From: Pristionchus mayeri
Taxonomy: Eukaryota > Nematoda > Chromadorea > Rhabditida > Neodiplogasteridae
Reading direction: 5' to 3'
Assembly (NCBI GenBank): GCA_036245805.1
Contig: BTRK01000002.1
Coordinates: 4,336,689 to 4,400,688 of the forward strand
Length of the DNA: 64,000 nucleotides
This document shows, piece after piece, positions 1 to 12,160 of this stretch. The stretch's first letter is position 1. Every line of letters begins with the position of its first letter. Under the pieces are notes generated by a model. It ran no database searches and was not told where the DNA came from. It saw nothing but the letters and a program-made list of their open reading frames with translations. The translations under genes were made by a program, and so were the position numbers.

Positions 1-1494
1 ATAAATGCATAAGACCAGCAGACTTGGTGTAGGGCGAAGAGCGAATGTGTAGCAGTCGTGGTTGCAGTATAGACGAAAAATGCACGCTGCCTCTTGTAAA
101 ATGAAACTGAAGATTGCGACTGAAAGAATTGAACTTTCTACAAATCAAGATGAAATTGTGATAGTGCATTTAATTAAGCAGTCAAAATCTCGATTTTACA
201 CGCGAAAGTTCGGTGGAATAGCTCTACTACGACTATGTTTCCTCCCACACAATCGGATTTTCGCTTACAAGTTTTCGCAGTTTCCTGTACGCGACAATGT
301 TCAACGTGACTCCGAGAATCGAGAACACGGCATAAAACGCACCATTAATACATTTGTAGATCTGAAGAGTGATAATGGTAGCAGGGGTTAAATTGTCGTT
401 ATAAAATGGAGGGCGGGGCAAATACAACAATTCTTTAGGTTTGGTCTAGCAAATCGGTAGACTTTTCATTGCCATTCTTTATTTTATGCTTATGCGTATA
501 CTTTGCTTTTGTCCGTAATTATGTTGTCCCCCTACAGTATATCATACACACACTCACAGATCCGATTGTATAGTCCAAACCAACGTAGTTGTCATTGTAC
601 CAGTAGTCTGGTGGGATTACAAAGTACGAATGAGCAATGAGAGGGATCAAAAGTTGACAACTTATCAACACTGCTGTTGTCCTGGTACTCCACGTCTGAA
701 AATAACCGTTGGCAGATCTCCCTACTCAAACACAACCCGTGCTATTCATATTCGTCAAAGCATTGAGCCGATTCAGAACGATTAGAAATTTGCCACAGGT
801 GTAGGAAAAGATGGAGGCACCGTTCGATATCTTCAAAAGTTAATATTTTTTGAGAATATTTAGAATTATGGGTGTGGAAGATAAGGGGGCGAAAACAGCT
901 CATTTAGCACGGAGTGTCAGAGAAGGGTTAATTGTCATATGACTTCGAGAGCGTCAGAATAGTGCACAGGCGGGAGATCATAATAGAGATAGGGAGTGAG
1001 AGAGAGCCAGTCCCTTTCCGACCCCAAATTACGACTCAGAATCGGGACAGTATGAAAATTTCGCGTGGCGAAAAAAAATTGCCTGAGCAATGTTGAGAAG
1101 AATCTCGGAATCTTTTGTAACCGGAAGATAGTTGATCAGGTGAGTCAGCCAGGATGTAGAAACGGTCCCAATTCCAGCAAGTCCTAAAATAAGGTAAACA
1201 AATAATGCCAAATAAGTAATATACAAAAATATATGACCGTATGTCAAGCACTCCAATAATGAGATAATTTTGGTTATTTTAAAACGCTAAATAACACATG
1301 AAAAGTCGTAGTTGAAAATATATATTTTATTAAAGTCCAATCAACTCACCCGAAGATATGAAAAGACTGAAGAAGGGAGATTTTAGAGATTGATCCGTAC
1401 TAATTGCAAGAAGAAGTATCAAAAGAAGATAAAGCGAGCAACCGCATAGTTCAACGAAAAAGAAGACAACCAGTCTAGGAGGGAGCGGTAACAT
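1..1494 (-). CDS. 7TM chemoreceptor, SRG-superfamily-like (R1), partial
   Basis: This multi-exon serpentine receptor, presumably in chemosensory neuron membranes, runs off the left edge. Exons read on the minus strand are 1494-1350 (ATG, TM1), 1183-1083 (TM2, GIGTVSTSW), 695-558 (TM3, LISCQLLIPL), 361-269 (TM4, GAFYAVFSILGV) and 119 to beyond 1 (TM5, RAFFVYTATTT). Exon lengths 145, 101, 138 and 93 match the intact paralogue at 2907-5970 in size or phase, and no stop interrupts them. The donor of intron 2 reads GC (CAG|GCAATT) where the paralogue has GT. The start was chosen from the shared N-terminus MLPLP. The subfamily (srg/srv/sru-like) is inferred from overall layout only. The last exon, containing the RPYIYDL block in paralogues, lies outside the window. 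Confidence 0.75.
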
Positions 1495-2906
1495 CGCTCA
1501 CATCTGTAATATGATCTTGAATGCTTTAACAATCCGAAAACTCCCTCTCGCACTTTCGATTCCTACAAATGAGACTCCTTGCAATAGTGAATTTCGCGAA
1601 TTTGTTCAGGGAAGGACTTGAGACCTTTCTTACGTTCCACTGCCCTTCCTGGTAGCAATTTATCATCAATAGGTCATTCTTCTGAAGAATCATCTGAACA
1701 AACGATCATCCGATAATCACACGCTACGTATCAATGAATTACAATATCACGTATCACAAATGTTTGTTTTTTGTACGCACATTATTTATTGGTCTCTATT
1801 TTCCATCAAATTTCCCATAATTCTCAATGTTTTGCTTTGACATATTTCCCCAATTCCGCAGATTTTCCCATCACGAATTGCTAGTTATTAAAGTAGTTAT
1901 AAAAATAACCAAATACTTCAAAGAACAATAATATTTTCGGAATAGGATGAAGAGATCTCGATTATTATCTCGATACTTGACTTTGAAATTCTAGCCCTTT
2001 TTTCATATCCTTTTTTTTCAAATTCCCCATTATTATCGATGTTTTTGCTTTGAAATAATACCCTTGTGTCGCATCATTTTTTCTCCATCACAAATTGCTT
2101 TTTTGAAAGTAGTCACAAAAGTGACCAAATACTTCAAATAATAAGAATATAATCAGCCTAGAAGGAAGAGGTAACAGCGCGAAACGAGACTTTGATGTTC
2201 GAGACTTCCCTGTGTTCCTTTGTCCATTATCAAATGGTATGTATTATCGTATAGGTGCTATTAATACATGCTCAAAGGAGAGTTAGTCCGAATGAATGCT
2301 TAGAAGTCCCACTACAAAATACAATGAATTTTTTGCGTTGGCGCTTTGATACCCCGATAAAGGGGCGATAACGAAGTAGAGTGTGTCATCGTGGTATGTT
2401 GAGTTTTGAGTGAAAATTTCATGCATAGCAAAAATTTATATTTGGATCGCCAGGTACACCACAAATTGACTAATTGTGCATTTTCGATTCATCTCATTGT
2501 TACCTTCTCATTTGTTATTCATTCATCTCATTGTTACCTTCTCAGTTATAAAAAAATAACCAAATACTTCAAAGAACAATATTATTTTTGGAATAGGATG
2601 AAGAGATCTCGATTATTATCTCGATACTTGACTAAACATACCGAGTCAGCTAAACTTTTGGTGGTTTGAGTAACGTGCATTGAGGAGGATTGTAATCGCG
2701 TACGACGAGTACACCTAAGGCACATGCACATACACATCCTCATACACGTATGATTCACAGTACCGCAATGAATGGGCGATGCATCAAACCACATTTCATG
2801 ATATGCTAGACTTAGCAACAACATGTTACTCATGGTACATCTCGTGACCACAGATGGATGAGCAGGGGTAGATTGCTAAAGTTCTCGAAAATCAAATCAA
2901 GCAGCG
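1495..2906. other. Divergent intergenic region with an ~80-bp direct repeat
   Basis: This 1.4-kb spacer separates the two head-to-head chemoreceptor genes and presumably holds both promoters. A block of about 80 bp at 1904-1982 recurs at 2545-2634, beginning with ataaccaaatacttcaaaga, and a shorter degenerate version lies near 2120-2150. No coding exon is convincing here; the short open frames show no domain or splice pattern. Confidence 0.55.
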
Positions 2907-5900
2907 ATGTTACCACTGCCTCTTCGCCTGGTAATATTCTTCGTTTTCGAACTATTCGGATCAGCTCTTTACCTTCTTTTCTTAATTATTCTTGCAAAGA
3001 GCAAGGATCTCAAGTCTCCCTTCATCAGTCTCGTCATATCGACCGGTGAGGTTTGACATCTCTGTATTCGCGTATATATGGTGTACGGTGGTGTATCACT
3101 TTAGAACTGGCCATTTTAGAAAAAAATTTTTGCTTATTGACGAATTTGGAGCTCTTTATTTTTCACCCTCTGTAGATTTCTAAAATGACCAGTTCTAAAA
3201 TGATACGGCCCCGCCTATACATTCGCAATAATAAGCGTGCATATCAGTGTATTCGTATTATTTACAAAATAAATTAGGTTCCAATTGCTTTACAAACGAT
3301 TGAAGTATGTGACATAATATTTCAGGTGTTGCTGGAATCGGGACCGTGTGCACTACATGGTTAATGTATCTGCTACTCTACCTGCCGGTGAAAATTGAGA
3401 TCGAGATTCTCGTGAAAATTGCCCAGGTACTATCCCTCCACCATCTACTTAATATTTGAATAGTTTAGATCTCGAACGGCGCCTATATCTTCTCCTATAC
3501 CTGTGGTCATTTCCTAATTGTACTTAATCGGTTGAATGTGCTCACTCATATCAATAACATTGTCCATGTTCGTTTAAGGTTTTGCGGACAATATCAATTA
3601 ACGGTTATTTCTAGACGTGGAGCACCCGTAAAACTGCGTTATTGATAAGTTGTCAACTTGCAATTCCGCTACTTGCCCATATGTATTTTGCAATAGCACT
3701 TGTTCACTGGGTCAACGGAGTATATTATGGCCTTGAGAACACCACAGGCTCCGTAAGTGAATGAAAATCCACGTTTTTACAATCAGTTTTACCATTCATT
3801 TCCAATAAATTGACAAATTATTATTTGTCAGATCTACAAGGGCATACAAGGCGCTTTTTATGCGGTCTTTTCGATTCTCGGAGTTACTATGAACATTGCT
3901 TGCTACCGCAAACTAGTACAATTGGTGAGGGAATCCCTCGCAGCTCGACCGGTCGTGGTATTGGGGGACGAAATTTCCGCAACAATTAAACAACTCACAA
4001 GATGTGAAGTCAACTCTCAAGCGAATGATGATCCGTTGCGGAACCGTCGATTGCGGAAATACTGTACCCAGAGATATTGAATTGAATAATAAGACATTAC
4101 GCGCATTGTGCATGCTAATGACTACTTAGCAGACTCAATCATCCGGAGCATTGTACAAACAACAACGGGCTCTCTTCTTCTATACTGTGACATCAACTGG
4201 AACCCATCTTCTGTTTGCCCTAAATCAATTCGTCTGGGCCTATGCGTTTCTCGCAAATGACTCCCGATTGGTGTCACTTATGCAGAAAGAGATCGTGAGT
4301 TACTCATTTGTTTATAATGTTGGGATGTAGTTGGAATATTCAATGGAATTTTAGCACATGGTCGTTTGAGAACTATTATATTTAGCCATTTTTAAATATA
4401 TCACACGTGACATAACGAAATAGCTGTCACTCGACCTAGTGTATCAGGTTGGTCATACATTTTTGCGCGATTTTGACTAAAGTGCATTCTGGCATCTACA
4501 ATCGTTCGTTGTTGTCCAATCAACTTAGATCTTATAGTAGTAGATTGAGCCTTTTATACTATCTTTAGAGTACACTATCATAGATCTGTCCGATCAAGGA
4601 AAAGAATAAGGCGATGTACCAAACTTCATGTGGTTGATCAACGACCTGACTTTTCAAAGGATTTGCTTTTCATTTAGAACGGAGATAGGACCCAATCTAA
4701 ACCACAGTAGTAAAGTGTGATGGGGATATATCGTACTGGTGATGTTGAGACTGACCAGCCACAAAGGGCATATTAGAAATATGCGCGTAATCCGAATGTC
4801 GGTTTTAATGGCACTTGTCAAGATAAGTTTTGGAGTACTATATCTATGCCGACAGTTCTTGATATTTCAATTATTCGTGATTTTGAATTACCTTTCCAGT
4901 ACAAGTTATAATTCCCTTTGGGGGATAATGGGGCTCTCCATTCACAAACATGGTTCTTCGGATTTTAGGTGCCCCATTTAGAACATCGAAATACACACTT
5001 TAGGCTTTTTTGTGCTAGACATGTGGTTTGAAGGGCGGTACTTTCCTGTTAAAATTAACGAACAACCCTTGCGCTATCACTCACTATTTAGGAAAATTGT
5101 GGAGGTCGCTACTTTTTCTAGGGTGAGCCGTGCTTGAAGACCCTCCATGTCAGTTTTTTTGACGTTTTCTTTGCAAAATAATTGAGATACAAATATCATT
5201 TTTTTAGATGAGAAGAAGAAGGAAAGTGTGCTCTTAAATATTGATATAATAGAGAACCATGTAAGTAGTGATTACAGCGCCCATAGGTAGAGGTCACTCG
5301 CGTCAATCCTCGAAACAGGTGATTTGCTCGATAGAAATCTTATTTTTCTAAGTGCCCGTGTTTCATTGACCTCTACGAAGCCCATTTCGAATTCGGCAGG
5401 TCTCTCTTTTTGAAACTAGGTAGTGTACGCCTAGTGCTTTTTAATAAACTTTGTGAGTCTCCATCTAAAAATTTATCTGCGAAGTACAGCAACTTTAAAT
5501 AAAATCTTATTTTTTCTTAAAAATTCAAAGTTACGCAGATCTTTAGTTCTCGCATAGTAGAGGTACTTGGAATATTTCAACTATATTTTTCTAAAGGTCG
5601 AACATGTCCCTATATAACGTCATCACAATACGTCGCGATTTGAGCAGAAGAAAATATACGAACTCAAACTTGTTGTCCGAATCGCGCAAAACTTTATGAC
5701 CAACCAAATAATTACTGTGGTATGATACAATAAGATTTGAAAATTGCATATTGTGTATGGAATGTTATAGAAATGGAGAAATATGGTGAAGATGTGTTGT
5801 TATTCACCATTGCCTCCTTTCAGAGACCATACATCTACGATCTGACTGCATTCGCCGATCCGCTCATTCTCATCATACTTTCGAAACCAGTTCGAGCAGC

Positions 5901-5970
5901 AATTCGCCCCAGATTTCTTTGCTTTCGAACTGGGCAACCAGCCCGCAGTCATCTCTCTACCACCTTCTAA
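2907..5970 (+). CDS. 7TM chemoreceptor, SRG-superfamily-like (R2), intact
   Basis: Six exons, 2907-3045, 3326-3426, 3615-3752, 3832-3924, 4133-4294 and 5824-5970, join to a 780-nt frame (259 aa) without a stop. All introns are GT-AG. Hydrophobic segments occur in order: TM1 in exon 1 (LYLLFLIILA), TM2 in exon 2, TM3 in exon 3, TM4 in exon 4, TM5 in exon 5 (FALNQFVWAYAF) and a last segment in exon 6 (ADPLILIILSKPVRAAI). That basic end after the final segment is typical of nematode serpentine receptors. At 259 aa it is short for the class and may have six or seven spans. Intron 5 is swollen by a transposon-like insertion at 4444-5708. The exact subfamily is not settled. Confidence 0.85.
3094..3205. 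repeat. Short palindromic repeat in intron 1 of R2
   Basis: A roughly 29-bp inverted repeat (tatcactttagaactggcc and its complement) flanks a 55-bp middle. A related copy is at 9646-9756. It looks like a small MITE-type element. Confidence 0.65.
4444..5708. mobile_element. Mariner/Tc1-like non-autonomous element in intron 5 of R2
   Basis: Near-matching terminal inverted repeats (GGTTGGTCATA, then a GCGCGATT block) lie just inside TA dinucleotides at 4442-4443 and 5709-5710. The 1,265-bp interior has no transposase-like frame. The homologous intron of the paralogue at 39-41 kb is only 78 bp and lacks it, which supports an insertion. Confidence 0.65.
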
Positions 5971-7477
5971 CATCGTAATAAGAATGGTTCAGAATAAACA
6001 ATGCTTTCAAAACATATCAACAAATAGATCGAGGACATTGCGATTCATAGAGTAACAACCCATAACAATAACAACTCTTCGTAAATTCCCAGTTCTCGTC
6101 CGCTAGGGATGGGAAACAAGTATTCACGAGGATTGATGATGATCTCGAAAGCTACTTCTCAATAAAGGATCATAGGGATGGGTGTCTCCCACTCAGTGAA
6201 CAGATGTAGGCACTCGAGAGATAAGGCAATACCAGAGTTGAGGAAAATTAGTATCACATAAAGCTTGTTTCCGACCTGTAGCTCTTCACTCCGAACATTA
6301 TTACGAATGAGTAGATAGGCCTCTGTCCATCACCTAATCAAGAAGCTATGAAATACACTGATTTCGATGTGCAAATTTAATCCTAAAAATGTTGATGACT
6401 GCAGCGTTTTGTTGCAATAATCTATGATCGCAATAACGCAATTGTAAACTCTTAATTAAGCGAGCTCTTTGCTGTGCTTGGTTTGGTTTCGACAAGGCAA
6501 TATGTACAAGATGCAGGAAACTGCATTTGGTCATACTTAACTGCACCCATCTGAGAAATTAGCACCTATTGCGAGCAGCGTTTTGCGCCAAATCCGATTC
6601 ACATGTACAGTTGTGAAGTACGTTCACTACACTACGGAATAGTGTTATTGATTTCTCCCAATCACTACACACTGGAAAGCTCTGATCTGTTAAAGTCATT
6701 CCGAAATTCGTAGTCGGGACTACTTTGACTTCGCACAATATCCACAACGGGCTTTCAATAGGGTCTGTACCAGGGGTGTGCAAACAGTTTCCCGCACTCC
6801 TCATTTCCCATTCTCTCTCGCCGGGCAGAGCGACGAGAGAGCATGGGAAATGAGGAGTGCGGGAAACTTTTTGCACACTCCTGGTCTGTACTAGAGTGCG
6901 CTAAAGGGAGTATGCATGCACTCGCAATATGTGGGGATCAAGAAGCAAATACATTTGAACCAAAGATCGGAACATCTGAAAACCTTCACAAGTCGAAATT
7001 GAACAAAAAAACTTTTTTTTTACGTTGTTCGTGGATTCGAAAATGATATGGATACAAATGAAGGCTTGCAATTGAGATAGACGATTTGCCGATAGATCTC
7101 AATTTGCGTTTTGCGCGTGCCAGTGTGCCAGGCCAAGCAGCGCATCTCGTTGCACACGACCTCGGGGGAACTCGGAGGAGCAGGTGCAATGCATTACATT
7201 GTGTCCAGCATTTGCTCTTCGATACTGCGGTGTCTCCAGAAGAGGTTTAAGAGCTTTCGGAATGTGCAATTGCTAGTAGATCCCTCGAATGTTTCTGATT
7301 CATGAACAAAAGTAAAATAACGATTTGCCTACGTTTTTCCCCGTTTTAAATATATCCATTTTTTGCTAAGATATACGAAAAGAGGAGAAATCAAACACTC
7401 CAGCATCAGTCATCAAGGAAACGCTCAACCGTACGCGCTTAAACCCGAATTATTGAAGTACAGACTATGTAACTCAC
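5971..7477. other. Intergenic region with a ~110-bp perfect-looking hairpin
   Basis: No coding exon is supported. A strong hairpin occupies about 6771-6884: arms containing gtttcccgcactcctcattt and its complement surround a short GC-rich loop near 6820-6836. Short open frames here overlap the palindrome and carry no recognisable domain. Confidence 0.5.
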
Positions 7478-9149
7478 AGATGGCGGTTGTCGAAGCAGAG
7501 GCGGGATGCCGTTGTGGGAATCGTCGTAGGACGAGTAGTAGTTGTAGTAGTGGTGGTCGTAGGAGGAGAAGTCGTTCCATGGATGATCGGCATGCATGTA
7601 TTGCATCAGAATTGTGAATTACTGTTTATCAAGTAAACATATACTTTATAACATTCGTTATTTAGTGACCATATCGAAAAAGTATGCAATACCATATATT
7701 TGTGGATCGTAGCTAACCCTCTGTCTCGTCTCTTCCGGGTATTTCGTGCCTGAGCAAAAGTGCTCATTTGCCTCCCAATCGCCACATCTGCATAAAATTT
7801 GATCATTTCATACTCGCGTGTGCATATATTAGGTTGTAACATAAGTTTTGTCGCATTTCGGAGGTTCACAATATTTCCATGAAGGATACTTCTCAAACAT
7901 TATCAATGCCTGACCTCCTAGTATATGTTTGGGGTGTTCATGCATATTCAAACCATAGGGTAGAGCTGAACTGCGCACGCTGGCTATGCGAAAAATATTA
8001 ATATGAACTGATTTAAATTTGGTGCAGATTTTATTAATTCGTTTAATCGGGTGCTCAGTGTTGACCACTTTGGGTGAACTATATTCCACCACTATTTGAA
8101 TCTGGATATCTACTGAGAAGAAAATTCGGCTTGCGAACGTTTTCGCGACCGTCACCAACCATCCACATTATACAAACTCGTCTACATTTCTAGAACGATT
8201 TTCGTTTGTCATTATCCGTGAGTGGTTCAAAATTATGCACATATGTAGTACTTTACGCAAATCACACAAAATCGGCATAATTTATCCTTTTCAAGAAGAG
8301 CTGATGCGTGAAAATGATTTCTAATCCTTATCTCAGTACAACTTTGTCTGACTAATGTGCCTCTTCAACTGCCTTGACAGGACTGAAGTAAATCGCGTAA
8401 GAAAGAGTACGAAGGCCCTCACTGATGATGAATAACGAAATTGAGATTAGATTAATTCGAAGAATTTCTGAGGTTAAAATGCATAAGAGATTGGACGCGA
8501 CAAAACTTATGTTACAACCTGATATTTCGTGCATTTTATGTTTAAAAAAAATCAAATTTTGCAACTCACTTATCATTTGTATCCACGCACGTGGAGGCCG
8601 TCGATGTCGTTGGATCAAATGTCGTTGAATGAGTAATCGTCGTGGTCGCCTTGGTCACAGTTTTACATGACTCCCAGCAGACCTTCTAATATGTTTCTAT
8701 CTCTAAAATAATATTTTTTAAAAGCAAATTTTTTATTGAACATATAAAAAAATGTGCATACATTTATCTGTTTTTCTCTAATCGTTTTTCTCTAAGGGAA
8801 TTCTCTAATCTGCTTCGTACAATCTGGTAAGAGTGCGCAAAAGTCGCTAATCTTGGCCCAGTCGGCATGGCTGCAAGTGCGTATGTTGCTTACATAACAT
8901 TTTACAACCGTATAATATTAACATATAATTACAGAGAAGTATCGTGTAGTTTGTGAGACTTCATCTGGGCAGAAATGTGAGCACTACTTAATCTTATAAT
9001 ATTTAGGAAGTGATCATTCGGAAAAGTTTAAAGTGTTCAAACCGTTAAACTCACTGTTCGCTTGTATCCACGCATTCTGAGACGTCATTGAACTCAATCG
9101 CTACTGAGATATCCACCAATAACACTGCGACATGCATAATCGAAGGCAT
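7478..9149 (-). pseudogene. ShKT / Thr-rich secreted-protein gene (C), probably decayed
   Basis: Minus-strand exon-like pieces resemble a secreted protein with ShKT cysteine domains joined by Thr-rich linkers. Exon 9149-9055 starts MPSIMHVAVLL and ends in an ECVDTSE block with a GTGAGT donor. Around 8870 is HADWAKISDFC. Exon 8695-8570 has a CWESCK end, a Thr-rich linker and TCVDTND. Exon 7787-7718 has CGDWEANEHFC, in phase with the previous exon. A Thr-rich exon ending LCFDNRH closes at 7478 before a GTGAGT donor. The second exon lacks its expected first cysteine, no clean donor was found for it, and the junction into the last exon meets stops. A mariner-type MITE sits at 7829-8522. Family membership is fairly clear; integrity is doubtful. 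Confidence 0.5.
7829..8522. mobile_element. Mariner-ITR MITE, 694 bp
   Basis: The ends read TTAGGTTGTAACATAAG and the complement of TCAGGTTGTAACATAAG, bounded by TA on both sides (7827-7828, 8523-8524). It is an internally deleted relative of the 1.27-kb elements at 39507, 47505 and 20044, sharing both subterminal regions. No transposase is encoded. Confidence 0.85.
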
Positions 9150-11159
9150 TTCGAGATAAGCCTCGAGTTCCGAATTGTTAGAAAGTAGGAGCTTTCATAG
9201 CGGCCCAAGCAAAAAAATGGCTATCATCGTTCTGAGTACTCTGAGCAAAGTCGAGCAAAGTCGAAGCGTGCAACTCTTATCGCTGAATTTCCTTCAAACA
9301 AAGCATTATGGTTCCATTGTTCGATAGGCATGTCTTTGAAAGAAAAGGTAGAGAGTAAGGAGAATCGGGACAATCAGTTCTTGCGATGAAAACCCTTGAT
9401 AACGTTTTTCGGCATTTTATCACTTATCAGTGTATTGCATCCCCGTGTGTATTTTAAAGCAAGGGGGTGCGCAAGAGCTTATATTTGTTTAGCAACAAGA
9501 TTTCCTTCGAATTTCGCTATTCCTTGGACCTGAAATCCGACCTGAGAACGTAGAAAAGCAATGTGAATTGGATGAGAGTTCGGAAACTCCGCAATCAGAC
9601 GCTTGTAAATTCATTACGTCAGCTATAGTTATGCCGAGGGCGGTTGATCACTTTATCACTGGCCATGCAGAAATTGTTTTTTACCGCATTGATGAATTTG
9701 GAAAACTTAATTTTTCACCATATGTAGACTTCTAAAATTGGCAGTTCTAAAACGATACTGACGCGTCCTCGCAAGGCGGATTTGGCACATCCCCGTCCCA
9801 ATCTAGCGTTTATACTACCCTAAGATTATCATTGTGGATCTCTGGCCCTCGTAAAGGAACGTAAATATGCGAAAATATTGATTGCGCTGGAATTAAGGTA
9901 ATATATGTTAGGCACTGTAGCCATTGGTCGCAGCACTTAACGAGCTCGTTCAGAAGGAGTGTCATGGGAAGTATTTAGATTAGGAAGTACAAAGGATGTG
10001 TGCTCGCGAATCGCTACTAACCCTGATTCGAGTCTAGTGAGCCTTAATCTAGCGCGAATTGGAGGGATAGAGCAATATAGAGGGATAGAGCACGCTGTTA
10101 CTTGTAAGATGTGTAGGACAAGCGGGACTGTAAGGGTTGTCCGTATCAAGACAAAAAAATCTTTCGGGGGCACAGCGACAGGTCAGTGTCTAAGAACAGT
10201 CCATTCGGAGCGCCTAATCTATTCTTCGGATAAATTTACTACTAGGAATGCAAGCGCAGAATAACTTATGATAATATGTTTGCAAACGATGATTTCTGGT
10301 GCTACGATAAAACTGGGAGTATGATTTTTTCCTGAAAACTCGGATGTATTAGGTTGTTGCGAAAGTCTTGTCGCGTGTGTAAATACACTGATTTCGGTTC
10401 TCTGTAATTTCGGTTGCCTATCCTCATAACATATGTTAGGCGCGTGCATGCGCACCATAACCATGTAGTTACTCCTGGTGAAGCTCCTCTGGAAAATAGG
10501 GAAATTTCAAGAATTTGATTTTGAGTCAAAATGAGATAAAAATGTGTTCCGAATTTCTTCTAGTCCTAAAATAACTAGCCACTTCTGAAATGTTTCTCAT
10601 GAAATTATAATCGAGTAAGGGTTGCTTGTTCAGATAAACCCAATAATTCCTCCATTTAAGTAGGTTGCGAGCATTAATTTTGCCAAATAAGGCTATTTTC
10701 GTCTTTACAATTTGAGGATCTCTATTTTGAAAGACCAATTTTGTAGGAGAGATATTCTTCCAATCCCAAACTGAAATAGCAAGTAAATCACCTCATACTA
10801 TATGCATTTCAGTATAATTAAGATTCCCAGATGCATTGGCTCGAAAATGAGATGATGAAACATGTTTTCACAAATTCTTGTTCAAGCTTGATTCCGGAAT
10901 ATTTAAAAATTTCATGAAAGGCGTTTGCGCCTGGCTATCGATTAATGTGCCCTGGTAATGCATGAGTGATAATGTTTATGAATTTGATATAAGTTTGGTC
11001 ATATCACTATTTTCCGAGTAGTTGTAAACGTAGACGCGAGCTTATCGGTCACCTCACTCGGTAATGCTTCGTATCATTCTGTGAATTGCTAAATGATTGT
11101 TCAGCTGTGGAGTAAAGTGCACTAGAAAAATCATTGATTACCTCATCAATTGCAATTAG
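9150..11159. other. Gene-poor stretch with repeat fragments
   Basis: No coding gene is supported. A palindromic repeat at about 9646-9756 resembles that at 3094-3205. A solitary mariner-type terminal repeat begins at 10349 after TA (ttaggttgttgcgaaagtct); no matching partner end was found nearby, so it appears to be a remnant. Confidence 0.5.
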
Positions 11160-11905
11160 TTAGATAGTAATGAATGATGAATTAAGGAAGATAGGGGTTG
11201 TCCCAGCAATGCTCAAAGATTAATGTTCCCTTCAAATCATTCAGAAGTTCAGACTCACAAATCTCTCTTAAAGCGTATAAGGCCTTTATTTTACCATTGG
11301 CGATGTATGCTAGTCCCATTTGGAATCCAACTGCCATTGGCCTCACCAATATGCTAGAGTCTCTACAAAGAAACTTCTCTCGTAGACTGTTTAGAAGATG
11401 CGAACTCGATGCCACACTAAATATTATGATAGAATTCAATAACTCGGACCAAAAGGATCATCACCGACCTACTATTTCTTCACAATTGTGTTCATGGGCA
11501 TTATAAATTAGACTCTTCATTTCTATTTCGTTTTTCACCGATCTCGCACAACCTACGATCATCACACCCCTTACGGTTATCGATTCCCTACCTAATTAAG
11601 ACCACTCATTCAACTGTTGTAAGCAGGACTATTTCTATTTGGAATAATCTCCCCTTCGATATTGTATCCTCACTTCCACATAGTTTTCGTTCATTTGTTC
11701 TCTCTCTGGCACAGAAAGACCTTCCCCCATCACGTATATGTATATAATTCCACCCCTACTGCCTCGACCCCTCTCCCATACGTAAGTCGCCAAGGAGCGA
11801 CTGACGTTCCATCAACATCTTCAAAGAATTTCTCGTACCTAATGTACATTTATCGATGGAATAAACTATTTGTATTTGTATTTGTATTTGTAAAGTAGGC
11901 GAACA
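11160..11905 (+). mobile_element. 3' fragment of a non-LTR retrotransposon (CR1/Jockey-like), degenerate
   Basis: A frame near 11198-11430 resembles the C-terminal part of non-LTR reverse transcriptases (LKAYKAFILPLAMYASPIWN, then a LESLQRNFSRRLF-type segment). Downstream, frameshifted pieces include a SIWNNLP motif near 11635, common at the ends of such proteins. The element finishes in a (TATTTG)n-type tail at about 11868-11894. It is 5'-truncated and carries stops, so it is dead. Insertion ended about 10 bp from the chemoreceptor exon at 11909. Confidence 0.7.
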
Positions 11906-11908
11906 CAC

Positions 11909-12053
11909 CCGTAGAAATGAAAAGGCTGAAGAAGGACGATTTGATAGATTTATCATTGCCCTTTACTAGAATAGTTATGAAAATAAGGTAAATTGAGCAT
12001 CCGCATAGTTCAGTGATGAAGACTACGGTTACACGGGGATATAACGGTAGCAT
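11909..12053 (-). pseudogene. Orphan first exon of a chemoreceptor paralogue (R3)
   Basis: This 145-nt minus-strand exon starts MLPLYPRV, contains one hydrophobic segment (ELCGCSIYLIF) and ends SLFISTG before a GTGTGT donor. Length and phase equal exon 1 of the receptor at 1-1494. No further exons follow, because the adjacent sequence is the retroelement fragment. It is treated as a truncated relic. Confidence 0.7.
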
Positions 12054-12054
12054 C

Positions 12055-12160
12055 ACGGGATCGATCGTCTGACTCTCTTCAGTTCGCACGCTCGCTCGTC
12101 TCTCAGACCGGTGAGAGAGCGTGCAAATCGAAGAAAGTCAGACGATTGCTCCATCACGAC
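12055..12160. repeat. Hairpin repeat (GAGAGAGCGTGC family)
   Basis: Arms containing gtctgactctcttcagtt and its near-complement surround an accggtgaga centre. The same hairpin occurs at about 21590-21692 and its duplicate at 33062-33164, with a half-copy near 17985-18030. It is probably a small palindromic MITE. Confidence 0.6.
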
